Below are positions 7,071 to 12,291 of a DNA stretch of 12,291 nt, one piece after another. Below the pieces are notes generated by a model, which worked only from the letters and a program-made list of their open reading frames with translations, was not told where the DNA came from and searched no databases. A program made the position numbers and the translations under genes. This DNA comes from Candidatus Geohydrothermomicrobium daggyaiense (lineage in GTDB: Bacteria > Actinomycetota > Geothermincolia > Fen-727 > JACVIW01), in contig JACVIW010000045.1 in the NCBI GenBank assembly GCA_015711695.1, positions 1 to 12,291 on the forward strand. The letters are read 5' to 3'. How positions within the stretch are numbered: position 1 is the stretch's first letter; each line of letters starts with the position of its first letter.

Positions 7071-7495
7071 TCACGCTCTAACAGGGCTCTTGCGTGCTTT
7101 CTTAATTCTTTAGCTTTTTCTTGCACAAGTTTTCTGCCAGCTTTTCTAGTCGATTGTTTTATTGGCCTGGTGACTCCCTGATTAAATGTTAGATAAACAC
7201 CGCTCATGTCTTTTCTAAAAAGGAAAACGCAGTAAACGCCTTCCTGAACCGTTTTTGTCTCTCGAGAATCAAGCAAGGCAACCCATGGGATGGTTGCCCA
7301 GTTGCCTTTTCCAACTGATGCCTTAACGGTGACAGTTGGATGCTTTGAGGCAACAGGATTTGTTCGAAGTGCTTTCTGGAGTTTTGCGAATGATGAATTA
7401 ATTGGGTGCCCACTCGAAAATCTTCTGGTTGCCCTGGCGTCAAGATAATTTGAAAGTATCTCCTCGAGGCGTTCCTGAATAGTAAAGTCATTCAT
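7071..7495 (-). CDS. mcrB-like segment 1: MrcB_N/DUF3578 domain
   Basis: From ATG 7495: MNDFTIQERLEEILSNYLDA, then a Lys/Gln-rich helix (SFAKLQKALRTNP), GKGNWATIPWVALLDSRETK, and GVYCVFLFRKDMSGVYLTFN followed by QGVT. The last two stretches are typical of the DUF3578/MrcB_N domain found before AAA+ modules in McrB-like proteins and thought to recognise DNA. The correct sequence ends at LLERE near 7071. The same frame continues open to 6926, but that tail has lost resemblance; the true continuation (ISLDNNIDLHTDNPLGTDYE) is in the next frame. A TTG at 7522 upstream is in frame but has no ribosome site. Confidence 0.75.
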
Positions 7496-7527
7496 GGGAA
7501 TCTCCCCGGTTAAGGATGTCAACGGAT

Positions 7528-7557
7528 ATTATCCCGTTTGCCTTCATGAGATTTCAA
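7528..7557 (-). promoter_or_regulatory. Probable sigma70-type promoter of the mcrB-mcrC operon
   Basis: Reading the minus strand, TTGAAA (7557-7552) and GATAAT (7533-7528) are separated by 18 bases. Transcription would start near 7521, giving a leader of about 26 bases that contains the GGGGAG ribosome site before ATG 7495. The promoter thus looks intact although the genes are broken. Confidence 0.5.
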
Positions 7558-7713
7558 TTTTAACCTATTCCCCAAACTTTATTCATCTTTATCACTCTGG
7601 ATTGATTTCCGAAGGTGATTCTTTCGGGTGGCTATGAATTTGCATTCCCCGGGGATGTGAAAATCGATCTTAAAGCTCGCTGTTTTTCAGAATCCCGTGA
7701 TCCTAAGAATTCT
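7558..7713. other. Short intergenic region between thyA-like gene and mcrB promoter
   Basis: No open frame of interest is seen. A perfect TCCCCGGGGA palindrome (7646-7655) and an imperfect CCGAA/TTCGG hairpin around 7610-7628 are present. No clear T-run terminator follows the thymidylate synthase stop. Confidence 0.35.
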
Positions 7714-8400
7714 TTATTCAACTGGTTTATCCCCGCTCCGCCCCAGCCTGAGGTTTGCCACCTCGAAGTACATGTCGTATAAGTGGAGGCCTTTTGAAAG
7801 CGCGATAGTCTCTCCGGGTCTCACACCGTGCCCTATCTCGTCTGCCATGTACTCTTTTAACAGCTGTATTCCTGCTAGGTTTGATGGGAAACCTCCCCAG
7901 AGGTCCCAGGATCGGAAGTAAAGAATAAAATGGAGCTTTTTCTCATCGGGATAAATACGGGTGTCTATCTGGCGCAGACAGGGAGGGTCCGACAGGTAAA
8001 TGCTTCTCGGGTCGCAAACAGCCATGCATGCCTGATTCGTTCCGAATCCCTCATCTTTATACATGCGGATGACTTCACCGATCTGCGGTTCGAGGTATTG
8101 ACCGTAGGTGTAATCCTCGCGCTCCGCTTTCGAGTAGGCGCAGACCAACTTCTCAAGGTAGTTGTTCACGAATTCCATGTCGGTTGGCGGTGGTATACTG
8201 GAGCCCTCCGGCATCATGGGAATAAGGGGCCGGACCTCAGGATGGGTTATCCTTATTACCACGAACTCGAACTCGCGGCGCTTCTGACCCTTGTATGAGC
8301 CCCGGTCAATTATGTATTCCCTGCCCTTTTCCATGACCTCGTAAAGGCTCTGGAACCAGGCGTCCGGAATGTCTCTCGCTTCGATAAAGGTTATCTCCAA
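7714..8400 (-). CDS. thyA: Thymidylate synthase, ThyA family, short archaeal-like type
   Basis: The enzyme methylates dUMP to dTMP using methylene-tetrahydrofolate or a similar C1 carrier. The protein has 228 residues from TTG 8400, which follows GGAGGG by six bases. ThyA landmarks are in order: the catalytic cysteine in DPPCLRQID (Cys141), then FRSWDLWGGFPSNLAGIQLL (162-181) matching the RSxD...PxN block of E. coli ThyA, MADEIGHGV, and a final KGLHLYDMY (His206, Tyr208). Asn174 stands where ThyA uses Asn to choose uracil and dCMP hydroxymethylases have Asp, which favours dUMP. It is shorter than E. coli ThyA (264) and divergent in the first 120 residues, resembling archaeal-type enzymes. The gene is intact. 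Upstream lie a structured leader (8434-8490) and paired palindromes (8523-8550). A related pyrimidine hydroxymethylase is the alternative. Confidence 0.8.
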   Translation of the reverse strand: MEITFIEARDIPDAWFQSLYEVMEKGREYIIDRGSYKGQKRREFEFVVIRITHPEVRPLIPMMPEGSSIPPPTDMEFVNNYLEKLVCAYSKAEREDYTYGQYLEPQIGEVIRMYKDEGFGTNQACMAVCDPRSIYLSDPPCLRQIDTRIYPDEKKLHFILYFRSWDLWGGFPSNLAGIQLLKEYMADEIGHGVRPGETIALSKGLHLYDMYFEVANLRLGRSGDKPVE

Positions 8401-8433
8401 AGCGCACCCTCCATCCGTCTTGATTTTTCGTTA

Positions 8434-8490
8434 TTGCCCGAAGCAGACCTGCACGAAGGCGCAAAGGTTGCGCCCTGGGTATCTGGGCAA
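8434..8490 (-). promoter_or_regulatory. Compact multi-helix RNA leader upstream of thyA-like gene
   Basis: Nested complementary segments form one rod: TTGCC/GGCAA (8434-8438 with 8486-8490), CAGACC with GG-TA-TCTG (8444-8449 with 8478-8485, two bulged bases) and a perfect 7-bp hairpin GGCGCAA/TTGCGCC (8458-8464 with 8468-8474, 3-base loop). It ends about 20 bases before the ribosome site. No T-run follows on the minus strand, so it is not a standard terminator. It does not match a riboswitch class I know. Confidence 0.45.
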
Positions 8491-8522
8491 AGCCTTATCT
8501 ATGAGGCACCGTTGCGGCTTTC

Positions 8523-8550
8523 GTTACCTGTAACATCCATTACCCGTAAT
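8523..8550. promoter_or_regulatory. Two tandem 12-bp palindromes, operator-like
   Basis: GTTACCTGTAAC (8523-8534) and ATTACCCGTAAT (8539-8550) share the pattern RTTACCYGTAAY. Each has perfect 5-bp arms around a 2-base centre, and the centres are 16 bp apart. The pair sits upstream of the thyA-like gene in the gap after the nitroreductase, where an operator would be expected. The cognate regulator is unknown. Confidence 0.5.
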
Positions 8551-8726
8551 TCCTGGAGCCGGGAGGCAGAACATGCAAGAACTTAAAATCCTGTCGGTCG
8601 GCAATGGTCAATGCCTCTTGCTTTGCCCGGCGCGTTTTCAGGCTGCTTCATTACCGAAAGTCAAAAACCATAATATTTACGCACGACTTCCCCGCTCATA
8701 CCTGTTTGGTCTCGAAACACCAGATT

Positions 8727-9242
8727 CTACCAGGTCTCCCAGTGGAGCATTTCGTCGAGCTCTCTTCTCGGGCGCTCCTTGGGCATTTTTTCAGGAATTC
8801 CGAGCGGGGTCATTCCAACTATCCTGTAAGGTTGAGGAACTCCTAGAATTTCTCTTACCTTATCTTCGTCGAAGAGGCCTATATACACTGTGCCGAGCCC
8901 CATGTCTGCCGCTTCTAGCATTATATGGTCAAGGAGCAGAGAAGCGTCTGCCATGTAATATTCCTTGTCGAGCTGCTTTCCTGATTTTCCAGGGTCTGCA
9001 CATATAACCAGCAGTACGGGTGCTTGCGTTACCGCCCTTTGAGCCGGATTTCCTTCGAGGATCCGAGCAACTTTTTCCCTTTGCTCTTTATCTTTTACAA
9101 TCAGTATTTCCCAGCCCTGTTGATTTGCCCAGGAGGGCGCATACCGGGCCACATCCAGAACCTCTTTGATTTGCTCGTCGGATAAGGGCGTCTCCTGATA
9201 TTTTCTCACGCTTCGCCTTTTTCTTATCGCATCTACTGGCAA
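8727..9242 (-). CDS. Nitroreductase-family FMN oxidoreductase
   Basis: This is a small flavin oxidoreductase that uses NAD(P)H; the physiological substrate is unknown. The start is TTG 9242: AAGGGGGTGAT, almost the full 16S complement, precedes it with a normal gap, and the 171-residue product then begins at the usual place just before the FMN-phosphate motif RKRRSVRKY (7-15). The longer frame from 9335 crosses the promoter region and tandem repeats, so I reject it. Other family marks are LDVARYAPSWANQQGWEILI (about 34-53), the helix MADASLLLDHIMLEAADMGL followed by GTVYIGLF, and LGVPQPYRIVGMTPLGIP near the end. It ends in TAG with HWETW. It is intact, on the same strand as the thyA-like gene but 326 bases upstream of it, so probably separately transcribed. 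Confidence 0.9.
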   Translation of the reverse strand: MPVDAIRKRRSVRKYQETPLSDEQIKEVLDVARYAPSWANQQGWEILIVKDKEQREKVARILEGNPAQRAVTQAPVLLVICADPGKSGKQLDKEYYMADASLLLDHIMLEAADMGLGTVYIGLFDEDKVREILGVPQPYRIVGMTPLGIPEKMPKERPRRELDEMLHWETW

Positions 9243-9278
9243 ATCTATCACCCCCTTTGTGTGATAACTTATTTTTAC

Positions 9279-9302
9279 ATCTATAGATGGATCTATAGAT
9301 GG
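9279..9302. promoter_or_regulatory. Two exact tandem 12-bp repeats, each holding a palindrome
   Basis: ATCTATAGATGG occurs twice in immediate succession (9279-9290 and 9291-9302). Each unit contains the perfect palindrome ATCTATAGAT. The block ends 36 bases upstream of the nitroreductase TTG, right in the promoter zone, so a dimeric regulator binding two adjacent sites is likely. Confidence 0.5.
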
Positions 9303-9408
9303 AAATGCTTGAGCGAATTTTTTCGCCCAACGCAAGTAGGATACACGATTTGAGCATGGTTTTTCATGTCCTCTAATGTTTCAATAGCCACATTGTTTGT
9401 GATTGGCG

Positions 9409-9423
9409 AGCGCAAAAAGCGCT
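9409..9423. repeat. Small hairpin with A5 loop
   Basis: AGCGC (9409-9413) and GCGCT (9419-9423) pair around five A residues. No T-run follows on the plus strand. Role unknown. Confidence 0.3.
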
Positions 9424-9644
9424 AATTGCTAAATTCGGGGTTTTTGTGACGGTGAAAAAACGTTATAAGGATTTACCTGATGAGTTTTGAAACCTCCGGA
9501 TAGACATAAGTTACCACTCTTGTTTATGGTTTTGAGCCTTTCTTTAAAAGGAAATGCACAATGGGTAGAGTAGGATAAAATGGGATAATATTAAGAAAGA
9601 ATTGTGATTGGCAAAAAGGGGATATTTGTCTTACGGTTAGCTTG

Positions 9645-9711
9645 AGATAATATTCACCCCTTAAATTTAATATTAAAGATTAATATATAATCGTAGGAAA
9701 AGATATTATCT
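9645..9711 (+). promoter_or_regulatory. Promoter zone of the duplicated-protein gene
   Basis: A perfect TATAAT lies at 9686-9691, giving a start near 9698 and a leader of about 47 bases; the -35 region is weak. AGATAATAT (9645-9653) and its exact reverse complement ATATTATCT (9703-9711) flank it symmetrically, and GATAATATT also occurs at 9584-9592. The weak -35 and flanking repeats suggest regulator-dependent expression. Confidence 0.4.
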
Positions 9712-9744
9712 TATGTCGGTTCAATTTGCCGAGGGATTGGAAAA

Positions 9745-10851
9745 GTGGATGAGGAGATAAATCTTAAAAGGTGCCCCTCTTGCGGCGTCCCGAAAAAGAT
9801 TTCCAGTCTGATCCGATGGAACTCAAACGGGACGATAACCCAAGTTTTTAACCCTGATTTTCGTGTTGTTGTTCTTCCCGCTGGATTTATAAGGGAGATC
9901 TTCGACAGCATTTCAAATCAGCTTGGCGTTTCAATTGACCACGTTGTTACTGAGGCGCAGAAAAACGCAAGCAGAGCAGTTTTTGATACCATCTTTGACA
10001 GAATTCCGGGGGTAAGATACGCATTAAAGCTTGATTTCATGAAGCGCCTACAGGTGAAATCCTTTCATCAGGTTGCGGTGCTCACCGGGCACTGTCACTC
10101 GGAGACGGTGGAGTATATTCCCAGGGTACGCGCCATTGGGAGGGTGAAAAACCCTTTTGATCTGGACCTAGTCGGAGCGAATGTTGCGGGCGCTTTCGAG
10201 GCACTTGAGCAGGTTCCTTATAGCTTTCAATGGGAGAAGGAAAGCGAAAATACGTACCTGATACATATCGAAGCGACTGGGGGCGCGAACGAACTCTCGG
10301 AGCGCTTAAGAATTGAGATTCCACCTGTCAAGCCCGGGACGTTTGAGCATGAAAAGTGCCCCAGATGCAGGGTGCCTCGGTTAATTGGAAACTTTGTCTG
10401 GGATGAGAGGGAAGGAACAATCAGGGGAAAGCGTTTCGGCTCGAGGGTCGTGCTGCTCGACGGCTACATGCTTACGGCGGTTTTCAGAGAGCTTAAAAAA
10501 GAATTAGGTGAGGATGCTGAGGAAATCATAACAGGGGCGCAGAGGGAATGGATGCTCTCTCACTATGGCGAGCTGGGTCTTGCGAGGAATCTCAGGATGC
10601 TTAAAGGCCGGGAGCTTGAGGATGCCTTGAGGGATTCCTTGAAGACACTCCCCGCTCTGGGGCACGGTAACCCGACTTCGGTGCGCATTATAGATGATGA
10701 ACTTGAGATTCATATTCACAATCCATATGAAATACATATTCTTGGCGGCACCGCTTCCGCTCTCTATGAAAGCGCTTTCGGGAAATCGTGCAAGGTTAAA
10801 ATAGAAGAAAAGTCTCCATCAATTGTCCGCTACAGGATTGTTCCTGTGTAA
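9745..10851 (+). CDS. Unrecognised protein with internal duplication and two CPxCxVP motifs
   Basis: The protein has 368 residues from GTG 9745, with GAGGGA eight bases upstream, and ends in TAA. I do not recognise the family. It is two diverged copies of one unit, about 195 residues apart. Each copy begins with CPSCGVP/CPRCRVP (Cys10 and 13; Cys205 and 208), then a beta strand with Trp and a Gly-Thr-Ile turn (NGTITQ, EGTIRG), VVVLPAGFIREIFDSISNQL versus VVLLDGYMLTAVFRELKKEL, an acidic EAQK/GAQR helix, a GHxxxxxV strand (GHCHSETV, GHGNPTSV), a KNPFDLDLVGANVAGAFEAL/HNPYEIHILGGTASALYESA stretch, and a closing beta strand. Paired CxxC motifs could bind one metal between copies. The Asn-Pro-Phe..Gly..Ala order recalls V4R-type small-molecule domains, but that is only a guess. 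No signal peptide or membrane span is seen. Confidence 0.85.
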   Translation: MDEEINLKRCPSCGVPKKISSLIRWNSNGTITQVFNPDFRVVVLPAGFIREIFDSISNQLGVSIDHVVTEAQKNASRAVFDTIFDRIPGVRYALKLDFMKRLQVKSFHQVAVLTGHCHSETVEYIPRVRAIGRVKNPFDLDLVGANVAGAFEALEQVPYSFQWEKESENTYLIHIEATGGANELSERLRIEIPPVKPGTFEHEKCPRCRVPRLIGNFVWDEREGTIRGKRFGSRVVLLDGYMLTAVFRELKKELGEDAEEIITGAQREWMLSHYGELGLARNLRMLKGRELEDALRDSLKTLPALGHGNPTSVRIIDDELEIHIHNPYEIHILGGTASALYESAFGKSCKVKIEEKSPSIVRYRIVPV

Positions 10852-11280
10852 CCGGCTCCCCGTTACTCCCGTTCGTCCTTTTCTGTTAGGCGCCGTGGTG
10901 CGATTCCAGATTTATTAAGGTCGTGAGTCTAGCGCTGCAAGGCATGCGCCAGCTTGCGAGAAATTAAATTCAATTCTTTGCAGGCTCTATTGAGGATTGT
11001 TGCCATCTAATAAGCCATAAGCTGGGCTAAAAATATAAAGGTTGTTCATTCGGTTCAATCAGCTGTGGCGGGGAATCTCTCATTGAAGCTTAAATTTTTT
11101 CGTATTCTAAATGGATTTCCCTTATGCTCTCAGTTTATCCCATGTCTAAAGCGAACCGTTTAGCAACCGTTTAGTAATTCTAAAGTTTTTTGTCGTACCC
11201 AAACATCGGTTTTTTGCGTTATCATAATAAGCAGTCATTCATCTATTGACGGGGAAATAAGAAAGCCAGTAGAGCCTGCC
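10852..11280. other. Intergenic region of about 430 bases, no gene seen
   Basis: No credible frame, tRNA or strong terminator was found. A GCAAG/CTTGC hairpin (10937-10941 with 10953-10957) lacks a T-run. The A+T-rich second half holds the tandem 11-mers described separately and presumably the promoter of the L,D-transpeptidase. TTGACG at 11246-11251 resembles a -35 box but has no -10 at a workable distance. Confidence 0.4.
11154..11174. promoter_or_regulatory. Tandem direct repeats AACCGTTTAG, 11-bp period
   Basis: AACCGTTTAG occurs at 11154-11163 and again at 11165-11174. The 11-bp period places both copies on nearly the same face of the helix, typical of activator or regulator sites. They lie about 120 bases upstream of the L,D-transpeptidase start. 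Confidence 0.4.
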
Positions 11281-11293
11281 GGAGGTGGACTTG

Positions 11294-12241
11294 TTGTTTT
11301 ACGGGAAAGTTTTATGTGACCGGTTGAGTATCAAACCCCAAGGCGCTAAGCCATTCGTGAAAGTCTGGAAGAGACGCTTCCTAACGCGCATCGCGCTTGC
11401 CTTTGTTTTGCTAACTCTTTTTTTTATACACATCATTTCGCCACAGTCTAATGACGTGGATCTTGCCTTTGGAGCCTCATCCAGAGGAGGGTCTCCATAC
11501 AATTTGCGCGCGGGGGAACCTGACTCGAGTGATGGAACTTGCATTCTGCTCAGGTGGAACGTTGATTCGCCGCAGAACGTCAAGCAGTACCGCATTTATC
11601 GGGCTACCGGGCATGGCGATGGATTCAGCTGTATATATGCGTCGCCTGTCAACATGCGCTACGGAAACCTCATGAACTTTGTTGACACTAATCTCAAGCC
11701 CGGTGTTCGCTATTTCTATTTCGTGGAGCATTTCGACACTGAGGGCGCGTTCGCTGGAAGAAGCAACACCGTGTCTTTCAAAGTTAACTTGAGGAAATCG
11801 CGTAAATCCTCTTCATATGCAGGTAAAAGGATCGTGATATCGATAGCGGAGCAGAGAATATATTTCCTGGAGAATGATGTGCTCGTTCGTTCCCATTTAT
11901 GCTCAACCGGGGTAGACTCACATCCAACGCCACTCGGGGTATTCAAAGTCCTGTATCATCAGTACCTGCTTGTGTCCGTGCGTTATGGAGGGGTTTACTG
12001 CTACTGGTGGATGGGATTTGCTCCAGATATAGGAATGCACGCGATTCCCTACAACCCGAAGACAAAGACATGGAGTGGCGCGTCAATGCTTGGTAAGAAA
12101 GCGTCGCATGGCTGTGTAAGGCAGGCTGTCGCCGATGCCGAGTGGGCGTATAAATGGGCGCCCGATGGAACGAGAATTGATGTGATCCCTCAGGCGTTCA
12201 TGCCTCCCCAGCCTGTTCCAGAGCCCCCTAGGATCAAGTGA
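11294..12241 (+). CDS. Membrane-anchored L,D-transpeptidase (YkuD) with FnIII-like domain
   Basis: The enzyme forms or edits 3-3 cross-links, or attaches molecules to peptidoglycan, outside the membrane. Start: GGAGGTG (11281-11287) serves as ribosome site, so the GTG at 11285 that overlaps it is unlikely; TTG 11294 (8 bases after GGAGG) or TTG 11291 fits. Numbering from 11294 (315 residues): a basic N-terminus, one hydrophobic span at about 29-49 (signal anchor), an FnIII-like beta domain at about 83-164 (LLRWNVDSPQNVKQYRIYRA ... GVRYFYFV), a Ser/Lys linker, and a YkuD domain at about 177-298. The last carries VISIAEQRIYFL, STGVDSHPTPLGVFKV, GMHAIP (His249) and the active site SHGCVR (Cys274). 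A Pro-rich tail ends the protein. The long, charged segment before the span is unusual. The gene is intact and ends in TGA. Confidence 0.92.
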   Translation: MFYGKVLCDRLSIKPQGAKPFVKVWKRRFLTRIALAFVLLTLFFIHIISPQSNDVDLAFGASSRGGSPYNLRAGEPDSSDGTCILLRWNVDSPQNVKQYRIYRATGHGDGFSCIYASPVNMRYGNLMNFVDTNLKPGVRYFYFVEHFDTEGAFAGRSNTVSFKVNLRKSRKSSSYAGKRIVISIAEQRIYFLENDVLVRSHLCSTGVDSHPTPLGVFKVLYHQYLLVSVRYGGVYCYWWMGFAPDIGMHAIPYNPKTKTWSGASMLGKKASHGCVRQAVADAEWAYKWAPDGTRIDVIPQAFMPPQPVPEPPRIK

Positions 12242-12254
12242 GGACTCGGGAGTC

Positions 12255-12291
12255 ATGGAATATCAGGTCTTTCCAGTGAGTGGTAGTTTGC
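12255..12291 (+). CDS. Possible start of a next gene, truncated by window end
   Basis: ATG at 12255 opens MEYQVFPVSGSL, still open at the window edge, 13 bases after the L,D-transpeptidase stop. The ribosome site is poor (GAGG about 11 bases upstream). The sequence is too short for a family; a metallo-beta-lactamase-fold start would look like this, but that is only a guess. Confidence 0.3.
   Translation, partial: MEYQVFPVSGSL

Larger units (their letters stand above)
5669..7495 (-). pseudogene. Decayed McrB-like AAA+ protein with MrcB_N (DUF3578) domain
   Basis: The start is ATG 7495 with GGGGAG six bases upstream and a promoter at 7528-7557. Reading it as one protein of about 608 residues requires three frame changes and three stop bypasses: a shift near 7070; TAG 6609-6611; a shift within 6334-6341; TGA 6157-6159; TGA 6016-6018; and a shift near 5991-5998. 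The natural stop is TGA 5669-5671. Domains in order are DUF3578 (GKGNWATIPWVALLDSR), Walker A GVSGTGKS, RPD[stop]TDSSDLLGYVDIQG, Walker B CIIDEMNLAR, sensor LPPNLAIVGTVNMDET with KVLDRAF, and a helical lid (LEELNGFL, GYRI[stop]DEI). Intact proteins of this type are hexameric NTPase motors (GTPases in E. coli McrB) that move DNA for the McrC nuclease encoded next. Two stops replace residues I expect to be conserved: Trp in RPDW (TGG to TAG) and Arg in GYRxRDE (CGA to TGA). Confidence 0.85.
9243..9744. other. Divergent intergenic region of about 500 bases
   Basis: This lies between the nitroreductase start and the duplicated-protein start, is very rich in A+T, and has no convincing gene on either strand. 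It must hold promoters for both directions. Candidate sites inside it (tandem 12-mers, a small hairpin, GATAATAT motifs, a perfect TATAAT) are listed separately. Confidence 0.5.

Noticed and set aside
7930..8298. 122-residue plus-strand frame
   Set aside because: It is fully antisense to the thymidylate synthase coding region, with no motif or ribosome site.
8573..9007. 144-residue plus-strand frame with GGGAGG before its ATG
   Set aside because: The ribosome site is good, but most of the frame is antisense to the well-supported nitroreductase and the translation has no family pattern.
9243..9335. 31-residue N-terminal extension of the nitroreductase
   Set aside because: It crosses the tandem 12-mers and the near-perfect Shine-Dalgarno site. 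The family normally starts just before RKRRSVRKY.
11246..11274. TTGACG-based promoter for the L,D-transpeptidase
   Set aside because: No -10 box follows at 16-18 bases, and the predicted start would fall in the ribosome site.
1..12291. CRISPR array, complete insertion sequence or rRNA
   Set aside because: No regularly spaced repeats, transposase motifs or rRNA-like segments were seen on either strand.

Overview
The window comes from a bacterium. An anchored L,D-transpeptidase (cell-wall enzyme), strong Shine-Dalgarno sites close to the 16S complement, frequent GTG and TTG starts and sigma70-like promoter elements all point that way. The thymidylate synthase is of the short, archaeal-looking type. 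I cannot fix the phylum from sequence alone. TAA, TAG and TGA all end intact genes here, so the genetic code is standard.

Layout. (1) Positions 3-1070, plus strand: an EVE-domain protein and a BamHI-style ExE nuclease lie in one continuous reading frame, broken by a single TAG. (2) Positions 1311-2702, minus strand: an intact M20 metallopeptidase. (3) Positions 2703-3127: a non-coding gap with inverted repeats. (4) Positions 3128-7495, minus strand: a two-gene McrBC-like type IV restriction operon. It consists of a McrB-type AAA+ protein with an MrcB_N/DUF3578 N-terminus (7495-5669) and a large DUF2357 plus PD-(D/E)XK McrC-type nuclease (5654-3128). (5) Positions 7714-8400, minus strand: thymidylate synthase, behind a structured leader and paired palindromes. 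(6) Positions 8727-9242, minus strand: a small nitroreductase. (7) Positions 9745-10851, plus strand: an unrecognised, internally duplicated protein with two CPxCxVP motifs. (8) Positions 11294-12241, plus strand: a membrane-anchored FnIII-like/L,D-transpeptidase, followed by the start of another possible gene.

The main discovery is that the defence genes are dead or dying while everything around them is intact. Joining reading frames by hand gives almost full-length McrB-like and McrC-like proteins interrupted by four in-frame stops and five frameshifts; the EVE-nuclease has one more stop. All five frameshifts have the same polarity, equivalent to loss of one base, and each can be placed in or beside a short homopolymer. 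All five stops can arise by one C:G to T:A transition. Five neighbouring genes, about 4.6 kb of coding sequence, carry no such lesion, which argues against poor sequence quality. I read this as a type IV modified-DNA restriction island in an early stage of decay: domains, catalytic motifs, promoter and start sites are still recognisable. Several short tandem or palindromic operator-like sites in the intergenic regions are also recorded.
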